Assembly: GCF_016545825.1 (NCBI RefSeq)
Contig: NC_052621.1
Coordinates: 7,526,199 to 7,590,198 of the forward strand
DNA: 64,000 nt
From: Eucalyptus grandis
Lineage: Eukaryota; Streptophyta; Magnoliopsida; Myrtales; Myrtaceae
Direction: 5' to 3'
Shown here: piece by piece, positions 13,816-25,400 of the stretch
How the letters are laid out: each line of letters opens with the position of its first letter
How positions within the stretch are numbered: position 1 is the first letter of the stretch
Made by a program: the position numbers and the translations under genes
Notes under the pieces: generated by a model
What the model was told of the DNA's origin: nothing
What the model saw: only the letters and a program-made list of their open reading frames with translations
Database searches by the model: none

Positions 13816-14705
13816 TAGCTACAAATGTAGGTCTCGTTGCTAGACATGCTTAAAGTACCATAATTTTGCAAGCTCCTTGGACTCATGAAAACACTTCTTT
13901 CCCTATAGCTTTGTTTGATTCCCTTGAAATTCTAAGTCCACTGCCGCTGCCGCCATCATGAACCGAGCACCACTACAAGGTCGACCACCACTACCAACCG
14001 AGCACTATAATCCGTCCCTCCAGAGTTGGTAGGAGCATTAGCCATGTTGGAACAGAAGTAAAAGTAAGTGTTGACACCTAAATTTTGACATCACATTTAG
14101 TAAGTCATTTCATATAAATTTAAGGATCGATCCTAACCCCTAATAAAAATATTAAGTTAAATTGCATATAGACTTTAGGAGCATTTATTATTTAGTTTAT
14201 ATATTTTCATTATTGCATTTGTATTGGATCGCTAAGTTTGAATTGATGGTTCTGAGCTTTAATTTAGCAAATTAGACTTAGTCCATCGAAGCATGAAATT
14301 CAAGTCCAATGAATATCCCATGTGGCTGAAAATATCATGTGCCGCAATAATTAAAATTGGAAAATTTTGAAAACTTTGGAGAGCAATTCGACCATAAAAG
14401 GACAAGAAAAAAACTATATTCACATATTTGCAGTAAAGGCAAGCATACGAAGGAGTTATTGTGCGCTTATCTTGTTGGAATTCAGGAAATTTCGGCTGGT
14501 TCTTCTGTGGTTGTATCTCCACAATCCTGAATTTATGGCATGATATTTGACTAACTTGTGGGCTGGTATATGGTTTAAAGAAATAAAATCAATGGAAAAT
14601 ATTATGCTTGCATGGTCAAGAAAGGAAAGAAATAAATGGTGCAAGTTCTCGGGGAAAAAGATAGAATATGATATTTTTTTTAGATCTTCCAAGAAGGAAA
14701 GTATA
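13816..14705. other. intergenic, no gene seen
   Basis: AT-rich. A stretch at 14072 (GTGTTGACACCTAAATTTTG) resembles the start of some plant LTRs, but I find no matching second copy, so I do not call an LTR. Confidence 0.45.
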
Positions 14706-15200
14706 GATGCGTTTGGTAATATTTTTGTTTTGAAGAATAAGTTATTTTCAGAAATAGTTTTTTTCCTATTTCTATTCTTTGAAATAATTTTTGAGTAAAA
14801 AAATGTGTTTAGTAACTATACAAAATTTCTTTTCTCAAAATAGAAAAGAAATAATGCATTTGGTATGACCTATAATTTTTTTGATGTAGAACTTATTTTA
14901 ACTTTTAATTTTTTTTAGGTTTTCTTTTCTTTTTCCTCTTTTCTTATTCCTCTAGCCAACGGTTATGGCTAGCTAGTGATGTCGGCAACCAGTTAGAAGA
15001 GGAAGAAGAAGAAAATAAAAAATGAATTATTCTAGAAATTATTTTTTTTTGGTAAAAGTAAGAATAATTCTAGAAATTATTCTCGGAAACAAGAAGAAGC
15101 TTCTTCTTTTTTTTACTTCTTGTTTATATTCCAAATCCACTCCTCGGCTATTTTTCTATAGGAATAGAAAATTTAGTAAACATTATTAAATGAATTTATG
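14706..15200. mobile_element. Degenerate foldback element, copy F, AT-rich core
   Basis: Left end GATGCGTTTGGTAATATTTTTGTT matches the family's left end; the right side ends with CTATTCC-rich sequence and TAAACATTATTAAATG, a decayed form of the inverted end. The inner core (14950-15010) is short and lacks the strong GC block. No clear target duplication. Confidence 0.45.
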
Positions 15201-15879
15201 TTTTTTTTTTTCTATTTTGAAGAATAAAAAATAAAAATTTAGAACAATGAAAACGTTGTTAAATGGAAGGATTACCTTTAATTTATAAAGAGAGAAAAAG
15301 AAAAGGTGCAAAATATAATATATTCACAAGAAGAGGAGACTTATTCTCTTTCCTAGAAAGTCTAGCCCCGCCCTATCCATAGAAGGATTGGGCAAATAAA
15401 TAGGTTCTTAGAGAGCTGGTGGAAGGCTCAAGACAGAAGGAATTGACATATAATAAGAAGGATCTCATGATTACCTATGGACAAGCGAAATCGGGGGTCA
15501 CTAAGCCGGTACGTTGTTCTCGGTCAATAGAGTGCAGAAAGTGGGGTCTCTTTCTACAAGAGAATTGAGAAAAAGAGGGAGTTCGGCCGCCGCATTGAGA
15601 GATAATGAAGTGTTTGTCCTCTATTTGCGCCTCGGACACGCGAGGGACACTCTTTTAATGAAAAGACAAAAAGGAGACCGAAAGGATGAGAGGGGAAATT
15701 GGGTCTTCCTCGGCCTGTTTGTTTATTTTTGTTTCTGCTCTTCGGAACAAAAATTTCCTTTCTTTTTTATTATGAGAAAAAATAAATAAATAAAAAGTTT
15801 ACGTCGCCAGGTTAATGGTGTGCACGGCGGTTCCTGAGTCAACAAAAAAAAACAGGCTGTCGGTATCGGCTATTTTTTT
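15201..15879. other. unassigned segment with organelle-like flavour
   Basis: 15340-15770 differs from its AT-rich surroundings. It contains an open frame from 15514 reading KKRGSSAAALRDNEVFV with the order inverted nowhere, and words such as ELRKRGSSAAALRDNEV that remind me of plant mitochondrial reading frames. I could not match it to a named gene. A nuclear copy of mitochondrial DNA is possible but unproven. Confidence 0.25.
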
Positions 15880-16373
15880 TAGTTAAAATAGATTTAACGA
15901 AATAAAAGTAGAAAAAAAGTTACTTTTGTTCCGAAAAATAATTTTCTCCTCTTTCTTTTTTTCTTCTTTTTTTCCTTTTGCCGATCACCTTGGCCATGGC
16001 TAGCGCCGACGGCCGGCTGAGGCGAGGCCGAGACAATGAGCCTCGCCGGGCCGGGTGAGGCCAAGCCTCGCCGGTGGCCTCGGTGGCTAGGCAAGCCTTG
16101 CGAGGCCACCGGCGAGGCTCAACCTCGCCCGGGCGATGCGAGGCTCGCTTGGCCACCGAGGCCACATAATAAAAAAATTGAAAAATTAAAAGAAATAATA
16201 AAATTATACAAGTTTCCCAAACACATTTCTATTCCTAGAGTAGAAATTTTTTATAGTTACCAAGCGCGTTCTTATATTCAAAAATTGTTCCTAGGAACAG
16301 AAAAAAAAAAAAAAAAAACTATTTCTATTCAAAAATTATTTCTCGGAATAGAAACGTTACCAAACGCGCCCTT
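15880..16373. mobile_element. GC-rich-core foldback element, copy B, left end lost
   Basis: The right end inverts to GGGCGCGTTTGGTAACG, the family terminus. The GC-rich core (about 15980-16165) starts with TTTTGCCGATCACCTTGG, an inverted relative of copy A's right core edge, so this copy lies in the opposite orientation to A. The left terminus is not visible; the element seems truncated near 15880. A second end-like sequence (GTTACCAAGCGCGTTC at 16256) suggests a nested or duplicated end. Confidence 0.5.
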
Positions 16374-16886
16374 CCTCAAACGTGCCCTTCTCGACCATGA
16401 CCAGCGTGGTCACAGAACTTCCTCGTTTGGCCTTCACGATCGCCGCTTCCGCGACCAAGCTTAGACCGGCCAAACCACTTGGTGTGACCAGAAGCCCCGA
16501 ACCAATCGAGTCATTTGCCCCCTCATCACAACGAGCGGCCCATCACCACACCAGCTACACCACGACGACTAGGAAGCACATCTGACACTCGCCTTGAGTC
16601 TTTGCCGGTCTAGCCAGAACTAGGAGAGCACCAGTTCATCCCAATGATCCTTTCCGATTCTCCAACCCACGCGGTCACGTCTGGTCGCGATTCGGCAACC
16701 CACCAACAACTCGTCTGATGACTGGCAACCAGAAATGACGCTACTGACCACGTTGTTCTCTCTATGCAAACATTGGAGACTCAGCTTCTGACATAACTGC
16801 ACGGCCACACCCACAAAGCTTCTACGTTTACGGTGTGTTAGCAGTGAGCTTGGCCCCACCGAGACCACCACCGTTGGCCACCGTCA
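16374..16886. other. intergenic, no gene seen
   Basis: Moderately GC-rich with open frames on both strands, but low in recognisable protein features. Nothing assigned. Confidence 0.4.
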
Positions 16887-16894
16887 TGATCCAC

Positions 16895-17071
16895 TAGAAG
16901 TGTGCAACGGAACCGCCCGAACCGGGACCGCTCAGACCGGACCAGACCTACCAATTTTGAATGGTTTTCAAAGAGGGTAATCTAGTTCCTGATTCCTACT
17001 CTTGGAACCAATGGTTGGTCGCTCTCGGTTCCCGGTTTCAAGGTGGAAACCAGACCAATCGAACCGATCGA

Positions 17072-17117
<46 letters not shown>

Positions 17118-17296
17118 TTTTTTTAAATTTTCTAAAAAACAAACCTAATTCCTCCCAATTTCTCAAATTATTCATTTTATTTTTGGCCAAAAACAACAAA
17201 TTTACCGGTTTTTGATTCTAAGACCAATTGGTCCGGTTCTCGGTCTAGTTCCGGTTCCACCTCATAACCGGGACCAAACCGGAACCAATCATCCTA
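16895..17296. mobile_element. hAT-family MITE with 8-bp target duplication
   Basis: The 402-bp element is flanked by the identical 8-mer TGATCCAC (16887-16894 and 17297-17304), the target size of hAT transposons. The left end TAGAAGTGTGCAACGGAACC and the inverted right end TAGGATGATTGGTTCCGG form a short imperfect inverted repeat of the TAGnGGTGTnCAA type. The interior has many ACCGG/CCGGT words and a (TA)n run at 17078-17112. No coding capacity. Confidence 0.75.
17078..17112. repeat. (TA)n microsatellite inside the hAT MITE
   Basis: About seventeen TA units near the centre of the element. Confidence 0.9.
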
Positions 17297-17304
17297 TGAT
17301 CCAC

Positions 17305-18631
17305 TTGTCGGCTGAAATTGGAAACGACTTCCACAAACTAGGTAACAATCAATATATTCAAATTTCATTACCTATTTTAAACAATTGTTTTTTGACTTTA
17401 TTTTATTGGAATTTTAGGTACTATACAAAAAAATTATTGACAAAAATCATTATAATTACTGATTTGATCCATAAGTCCTTCGATCATTTTTCTTGATTAT
17501 TCTTGCAAAATAATTGTTAATTTCATCCATATCATTATAATTATTAATTTGATCCTTAATTATTTTAATTCTTCCTATGTGTTGGTGATGTTTATAATTG
17601 TTAATTTAATATGTGGACAATGGATTATTTTTTCCTATTATCTTAACCTTCATTTGAAATATCTTAAGATGGATCGGATGTAACGCTTATTTTTAAAACA
17701 TCAAAAGGCCAAATTGTGTGATAAATAGGATAGTTTTCTAAACATATTAGGATTGCATGTTTAAAATTTGTCTAGTTAAATTTGTCTTTTAAATTAGATT
17801 GCATGTTAGGGTAAAATCTATTAATTAAGTTTCCGAATTAAAATAGGATTTGATAAAATTATTTCCTAGTTTAAATAAAATAACTTATCGAGTTTAGTAT
17901 TACATTTTCATTAATTATTTATTTCAATTTTAATATAAAAATACTAAAATATTATATGCATGTTAGGTATTTTAGGCCATGTTACATGTGTGTCAGATAG
18001 TATGCATGTTAAGTTCATTTAATTTGAAATTGCGTGTCATATAAGCTAATTTTAATTCCATAATTAAAAGAAAATCCAAAGAATATTACATGTTTTGGTG
18101 TTTAATTTCCTACAATTTATTTATTTATTGAGTGTTGCCTTTAATGCTTACGCACTCGCATGATCAATCCTTTTAATTTTAGTGATTCAAGCTAAAATCA
18201 ATCTAGACGGCTTACCAAATATTTTCAAAATGAAAGAGAAAATGTACCAGCGTAATTAAGTCACTATACTTATTTACTCTAGTTTGTCGAAGTAGAGTAT
18301 TTCCCCCAATGCTTTATTTCGATATCTAATCGACATACCATAAACTAATTAGTAGCGACTTCTAGATAAAAATTATTTACATGTTAAATAACTTGACTAA
18401 TGTCGCATATTAGTGTGGATTTGGAAGAACTCGAGTTAAGTTTAAATTTAATAATTAATTAACTGAATCTCTGGGTGGTTCACCCGAGGTAAGACTGCGA
18501 AGGTAGATTTTGTAAACTTGAAGTTTCGAAATATATCAAATTTAAGGGAGTCGGGAACAACCAATTTTAAAGAAAATTAACCTAATCGGACACCTAACTG
18601 CAAGCAAAAGTATCATCATTTTGTGAAAACC
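17305..18631. other. intergenic, no gene seen
   Basis: Very AT-rich DNA. The look of 17680-18600 (short reiterated AATTTAATT-type words) suggests old LTR-retrotransposon non-coding sequence, but I see no primer-binding site or paired LTR. Confidence 0.4.
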
Positions 18632-18645
18632 AAAAATTGCAGACC

Positions 18646-20430
18646 GGTTTGCCAAGCAGATTGGAAATCGGGTGTGATCCTCAAAAGAAGCCTCGACATT
18701 TTCTCTTCATGGAGTGATCTTCTCCCAACAAAAATAAGAGCGACATCTTTCTTTCTGGAGGCGATCCCGCTTTGTGCAAATGAGAATCCTCCTAGCATTT
18801 GGTTTTCGAAGGTAAACTCCCGATTCGGTACCTTGGAGTGTCGATTATCTCAAAGAGGTTGAGTAAAGGCTGACTGTACTCAATTAATTGACCGCATTAC
18901 CGCGAGCCCGCCTCCCCTGTCCCACAAGTTCCTCTTTGCTTGGGAGACTTCAGCTCATAAGGTCGGTGCTTCACGCTATTCGGTCTTTTTGGGCTAGTGT
19001 CTTCACTTTGCCCTCCTCGGTTATCCTGGGAATTGAAAGCATTTTTCGTAGATTTCTTTTGGAAAGGCACCTCCTTGGATAAGGGAGGTGCTAAAGTCTC
19101 ATGGGCGGATGTTTGTTTGCCTAAGGAGGAAGGGGGCTTGGGTATTCGGTCTATCAAAGATTGTAACAAAGCCTCAACGATGAAATTCATTTGGATCCTC
19201 TTTACGGATAAGGAATCTCTGTGGTGCCGTTGGATCCACTCAACTTTTAAAGAAACATAACTTCGGGTTGCCCTCGGCCTTTGGTTTGTGCATGGAGTTG
19301 GAAGAAGATCCTTCAACTTCGGGCGGTTGTAGACAATCCTTCGGTTGGAAGGTCGGTGACGGCGATCTATCTCATTGTGGTTCGATAGCTGGTTGCCTTG
19401 TGGCCCTCTTCATTTACAAGTTCCTCAATCTTTTTGTTGGACCGACGTTCACAAAGAAAGGCGACTGTGGCTTCTTTATATTCGTGTCTTTGGAAGATTC
19501 TCGTAAATTGCGGTTGGAGAATTGTGGTTTCTCGCTTCCTCCTCTTTCGGTTGATAGCGTTCGTTTTGTGTGGTGTCAAGATTCTTCGGGGGCCTTCTCT
19601 GTAGCTTCGCTTGAACGCCATCGAGCTTCTAAAGCCAAAGCACCTTGGACTTCTTTTGTGTGGATAAGGATTTAGCCCCTCGGTTTCAATTCCTCTTGTG
19701 GCTTATTACTAAAAACCGCTTGCCAACGCAGTCACTTCTTCTCTCATATGGAAGGATCGATTACTCGGTTTGCACCTTTTGTAATACTCAGCCTAACTCA
19801 ACTAACCATTTGTACTTTGAGTGTAATATTTTAAATACCGTTATTTACTTTTGGGCAACTAGGTGCAATTTGCCGTGGAGGAACGGCACTTGGGCGAAAA
19901 CCTTGCTTGGGCTATGAAATTCCCTTCTTGGTAAAGACTTCTTTCATAGTCTCTCCCGCTATTCCTTTGGAGCTCTTTGCTATCTAATTTGGAAGAAGAG
20001 AAATGCTATGATTTTTCGAGGGAATCTCTTGATATTCCCGCTTTGAAGAACCATTTGATAAAGATGGTTAAAGATAAATCAATTACATACAAGGATGTCC
20101 CCGACACTCCAAGGAATCGGCGTCTTCGAGGGGTTGGGAGCTTGACCAATTATCTTCACTTAACCCTTTGGGGTTTCTATCCTTTGATCCTACTAGGGTC
20201 GTCTTCAGCTCGATGTTCCGGGGCTTCGTCCATGGAGATCCGGTTGCCTTGAATGGGTGGGGAAATGTCCATTGTTTGCGCTCTTCTGTCCTTGCCCTTT
20301 GTGGCTTTTATACGGCTCCCTTCCACTCTTTTTGTTCATATTTAGAGTGTAAGTTTTGGTGCCGTTTGTGTACATTTGTCCTTTGCTTATCAATATATTC
20401 TTGCCTTTACCAAAAAAAAAAAAAAAAAAA
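18646..20430 (+). mobile_element. 5'-truncated L1-type LINE with poly(A) and target duplication
   Basis: The insertion ends in a poly(A) run (20412-20430) and is flanked by a 14-bp repeat AAAAATTGCAGACC at 18632-18645 and 20426-20439 (its A run merges with the tail). Inside, in several broken frames, is the 3' part of a plant L1 reverse-transcriptase protein: GRLQLIRSVLHAI, GGAKVSWADVCLPKEEGGLG, WRWIHSTF-like sequence, and a zf-RVT region with CTFCNTQPNSTNHLYFEC. The N-terminal endonuclease and reverse-transcriptase core are absent, as in most genomic LINE copies. Frameshifts and stops make it dead. Confidence 0.85.
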
Positions 20431-20514
20431 TTGCAGACCAGGCATTCGGTTAAGCATAAGAGGTTAGTGTCCACACAATGCCATTTGAAACCACATTTTC
20501 TATTAGATTCTTAA

Positions 20515-21287
20515 GGGCGCGTTTGGTAATGATTAGTTCAGAGAGTAGATTATGATCGAAATGATTTTTTTTTTATTCCTTCCCGGGAGCGATTCTAAAC
20601 ATTTTAAACCGTTTGGTAGCTGTCCAAAATTTCTGATTCTCAGAATAATCAATTGTGTTTGAGTACCGTATTCATTAATTCTATTCCAAATCAATTTATT
20701 TTAATTTTTAAATAATTTTTTTTTTTCCTTTTTTTTTTCTTTTTTCCTTTTTCCTTTTCTTTTTTCTTTTTCTCATCTTCTTCTTCTTCTTGTGGCTTCG
20801 CCCAGGGACCGAGGCGGATGAGGGCGATGACCTCACCGGAGCGTCACCTTGCCTCGTCGGCGGCTAGGCGAGGCTCGCCTAGCCACCGATGGGGCTGGGC
20901 GTCATGAGACTTGCCCAGCCCTTCCGAGCCTCACTAGTGGTTGGGCAAGCCTCCGACAAGCTCGTCGGTGGCTGGGCTGCCCGCGAACTCATCGGATTAG
21001 CGGCCGACGGCCGGCGGCGGCGTGGACGACGGCGGTGGACGGCGGACGGGAAGCGGGCGGTGGTGGACGGCCCCGGTGCGAGATGGCCGAAGGGAAGAAT
21101 AAGAGTTCTTGATTTTGATTCTCAAATTCATTCGCGGAACAAAATCAACTTTTTTTTTTTTTCTTGATTCTATTCCCAATTTGTTTCCAGGAACAAAATT
21201 TTTTACCAAATGCGATTCTAAGCCCAAACGATTCTAGAAACAAAGAATCATAATTTGGCCCTATTTTGATGGTTATCAAACAGGACC
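20515..21287. mobile_element. GC-rich-core foldback element, copy C
   Basis: Flanked by TAA on both sides (20512-20514, 21288-21290). Left end GGGCGCGTTTGGTAATGATT; right end inverts to GGTCCTGTTTGATAACCATC. Long T-rich and CTT-rich arm at 20705-20790, then a GC-rich core (about 20795-21090) with CGAGGC/GCCCAGCC words. No transposase. It lies only 75 bp beyond the LINE's target duplication. Confidence 0.68.
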
Positions 21288-21290
21288 TAA

Positions 21291-22409
21291 TTGTCAAAAT
21301 AATTCTCAAAAACCATTAATGCAATTTTTTCATGGAGACGAAATCGAGTGAAACACATTCGTCATTTTACGGCCCCAAATGACTCCATGTGCCGTTTGTG
21401 TTTGTACTTTGAATTATAATTATTGGCATGCAAACTATGAATAAGCCCTAGTATGCAAGTGTATGCTTACGTAATAGACTAAAGGGCGTTTTCTTAAATG
21501 ATACATACTCAGTTTTGAAATTGACAAATTCCTTTTATTATCCGGCCTACTTAAACGGGGTACTTTCATCCTTTCAGTCCACACATGATAACAACGTCCG
21601 ACGCCTACAATACTTTTAGGGACAGTAGCTATAGTTTTGAAAATACTCTTGGAAATCATGACATACAAAATTATGGCCCAGAGATTATAAAATTTCCTAA
21701 GTTTATTCTAGTAGAATAATAATGATAAAAGCATATTTTTCATATTTTTAGAATGCGAATTTTGTCATCACGACAACCTATTGATATATAAAAGATAACA
21801 AGATGCAAAAATCCATACATTGCCCTTTTAGATAAATGACTTTCTGATGAAGGAAGGGACTAAGGCTTGAGAGACAATTTTAGTATAGCAAGAGGAAGAA
21901 ATGAAGGGACATGCTAGTGATTCTTGGAAGCAAAGGTGGGAACAGATTCCGGCTTCCATCGTGTACGAAATTATCTCTTTCTTCCCCAACAGATTCCGAC
22001 ATGAATTATCTCTTTCTTCTCTGTACATCTTACATTGCCCTAATCTCCTCTCTCTCTCTCTCTGCTTCTTTCTTTATAACCCAAACACTTCTTACCGGCC
22101 ATTGTGCTCCGTTCTGTCCAAAAAGTAGCAAATTCTTACACAAACACCAAAAAAGTATGTTCCTCTGCTAAATTGACCTTTCTTTTTCCCATTTTGTCTT
22201 CCTCTTTTTTACTCTTCTCTCGATTTTTGAGCATTCTGGTTCATGCTTGACTCACCTTTCTACTTCCTTCTTGACCCCAATTTTGATTTCAGGTATTTTC
22301 CTCTCTTTTTCCCCCCTTGCGGCCGGACATGTGGATCAAGAGTACGTATGTTCGGTCCTTGAAATACCTCTCGAATCTGGTGAAATTATTTTCGAGTTTG
22401 TTTAGGTTG
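21291..22409. other. intergenic and probable leader of the PLD gene
   Basis: 21291-21900 holds nothing I recognise. 21900-22409 has a CT repeat (about 22050-22066) and pyrimidine-rich sequence typical of plant leaders; a leader intron ending in a TTTCAG near 22293 is plausible. Confidence 0.4.
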
Positions 22410-25400
22410 ATGGTTGCGTGTGTTTTGAAGAGGAAAGGACGACGTCTGCTTCATGGAGTGCTCAATGTGGAAATATTTGATATCGATAGACTTCAACTAG
22501 GATGTGGATTTATGCTTTGCGGACAGGTACGCAATTTCATAGTACAATTTATTTCTTGATTTTTATTGCTAGAAATACTACTTTCATTTTTATAAAATAA
22601 TCAGAGGATTCCTCCAAGAGGACAATGTATTTAAAGCTAATAATCGGCATTGCTTTTTCTTCCTCTTTTTTTTTTTTTTTTTTTGTTGTTGAAATTGATG
22701 AAACAAAAATGTTGTTAGACCACAATTGTACCCACTTTTCCCATTTTAATAATAGACATAAGACTATCTAAGTAAGATATCGTCAAATGATGTATCCTCA
22801 TTTGAACTATGCTTTATATTTCTAGCATTGAGATTGTATGCAATTATTGGTCTCATGATCATTCAGGCTATAATATATGATGAAATTTTCCTTTTTTCAC
22901 GATCAAACAAGTATTTTCACTACCAAGATCTTGCTTAAATACGATCGGTTTTAGAGCTAATAAGTTACATTCTGAACCAATAACTTAGAGCCCTGCCTCG
23001 TTATAGCCGGTCTCAGTTTCAAAAATTGGGAAGCAAACCCGTTGATCAAGGAATCGACCTACTTTTTTTCCTTCTTTCTGTTTCATTGACTCTTCTTCCC
23101 CCCTTTTTCCCTTTTTTTTATTATTCCTCTTTTTACGCACCTACCTTGAGGTGGAATTTCGAGGTTTGTTGCTTATTTAAGAATGGACCGTGTCTAGACT
23201 AGTTTGGGCCATTTTGGGCTTTCAGAGAATAGCAGGGCTACCTGATTTCCATGCTTTGTTTGGAAAGTCACAATAGAAAAGTCAAGAGGATGAGAAGCTG
23301 GATATCCTGTATTTGACCCATGAAAGTGAGGAGACTTTTTAAAGTTTGATTTTAGTCGGTTCAAATTTTGTTCATACCCAATAACCGGCCTCGACTGACC
23401 GGACCAGTTTAAGATAGGAAACCGAACCGATCAAGGTTGGATCCCAATTTTTGTTTCTTGGGACCTGATTTGGAAGTGATTCGATCGAGTTGGTTCGATT
23501 CGGTTTCCAAATTGAACGGGCTTCCTTGCATATCTCTAGTCTCACTAAACCTAATAGTACTTTCCTTTTAGTTTCGAGTGTTATGTTTGATTATGAACAT
23601 GAATCTACTTTCTTTTCGGCCTTTGAACTCAGAAATTTCAAGACCACAACTAGCCAGAGTTTCACGAAAGATTCCTATCCGAGGTCAAGAGGGTGATGTT
23701 GTGCCGCCCCGAGTACTGTTCCATCTTCGCCGGTCCTTCCGTTTCCTGATCCTTTCGCTCGGCCTGAGTAGATAAAAAGAGTGTTTTAACACCTGACCGT
23801 GCAGGCCCTGGGATCGTATCTCTACGCGTCTGTGGATTTGGGCCGGGCGAGGGTTGCGCGGACGAGGAGGATCAGAACGAAAACTCGCACCCGCAGTGGA
23901 ACGAGAACTTCCACATCTACTGTGCTCATTTGATCTCCCAGATCACACTCACCATCAAAGATGACGATCCTGTCGGAGCAACCTTGATCGGGAGGGCCTA
24001 TATTCCTGTCGAGGATGTCATAAAGGGCTACATAGTGGACAGGTGGGTCCCGATCGAAGACGACGAGCACAACCCGATCTACGGCGGGGGCAAGATTCGT
24101 GTCCGGATGCAATTCTCGAGCGCCGAAAAAGACAGCAACTGGTCGCGCGGGATCATTAGCCCGACGTTCGAAGGTGTTCCGCGCACCTTCTTCCCCCAGA
24201 GGCGAGGTTGCAGGGTCACTCTGTATCAAGATGCTCACGTTTCAGATCGTTTCAGTCCTCGCATCCCGCTCTCTCACGGCGGCGCATGGAAGCCCCACCG
24301 GTGCTGGGAGGACATCTTCGACGCGATCGACAACGCGAAGCACTTGATTTACATAGCGGGATGGTCGGTCTACACCGACATCGCCTTGATAAGGGACCCG
24401 CGCGGGCTCAGGAAAGGGACTGGGGTCACGCTAGGCGAGCTGCTGAAGAACAAGGCTGATGAGGAGGGCATGACAGTCCTGATGCTTGTCTGGGCCGATC
24501 GGACATCGGTCCCACGACTGAAACGGGACGGGCTGATGAGCACGCACGACCAAAACACGGAACTGTACTTTAAGGGCACGAAAGTGCATTGCGTCCTGTG
24601 CCCGCGGAATCCTGCAGAGGGCGCGGAGAGCATAATTCATGGCGTAAAGGTGGCAACGATGTTCACTCATCACCAGAAGATCGTGGTGGTTGATGCCGAG
24701 ATTCCTGAGGCAGGATTGGAGAAGCGGAGGATCGTGAGCTTCATCGGCGGCATTGATCTGTGCGATGGCCGTACGACACCCAGGACCACCCGCTGTTCAA
24801 GACTCTGTATTCAGACATCCACAGGAATGATTTCCATCAACCGAATTTCGAAGGCGCTTCGATCAAGAAAGGCGGCCCAAGGGAACCGTGGCACGACGTT
24901 CATTGCTGTCTTGAAGGCCCCGTCGCGTGGGACGTCCTCTATAACTTCGAGCAGAGGTGGAGGAAGCAAGTAGGGGACCAATTCCTCATCCCGATAAGCA
25001 AGATGGAGGAGATTGTGATCCACCCATCGCAAGCCGCAATAGCGGATGACCTGGAGACATGGAATGTACAGTTGTTCCGGTCCATCGATGCTGGCGCAGT
25101 GGCTGACTTCCCCACAGACCCCCAATTCTGCAGCTGCCTTTGGCCTCGTCGGCAGCAAGGACAACATCATCGACCGGAGCATCCAGGACGCCTACATCAA
25201 CGCGATCCGACGGGCCAAGAACTTTATCTACATCGAGAACCAGTACTTCCTTGGCAGCTCCTACGGGTGGAAGGACGAGGGGGACATCGTGGTCCCAGAC
25301 ATCCAGGCGCTGCACCTGGTCCCCAAGGAGCTGTCGCTGAAGATCGTGAGCAAGATCGAGGCTGGAGAGAGGTTCGCCGTGTACGTGGTGATCCCGATGT

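Noticed and set aside
14072..14110. LTR-like start TGTTGACACCTAAATTTT
   Set aside because: No paired LTR, primer-binding site or coding region nearby.
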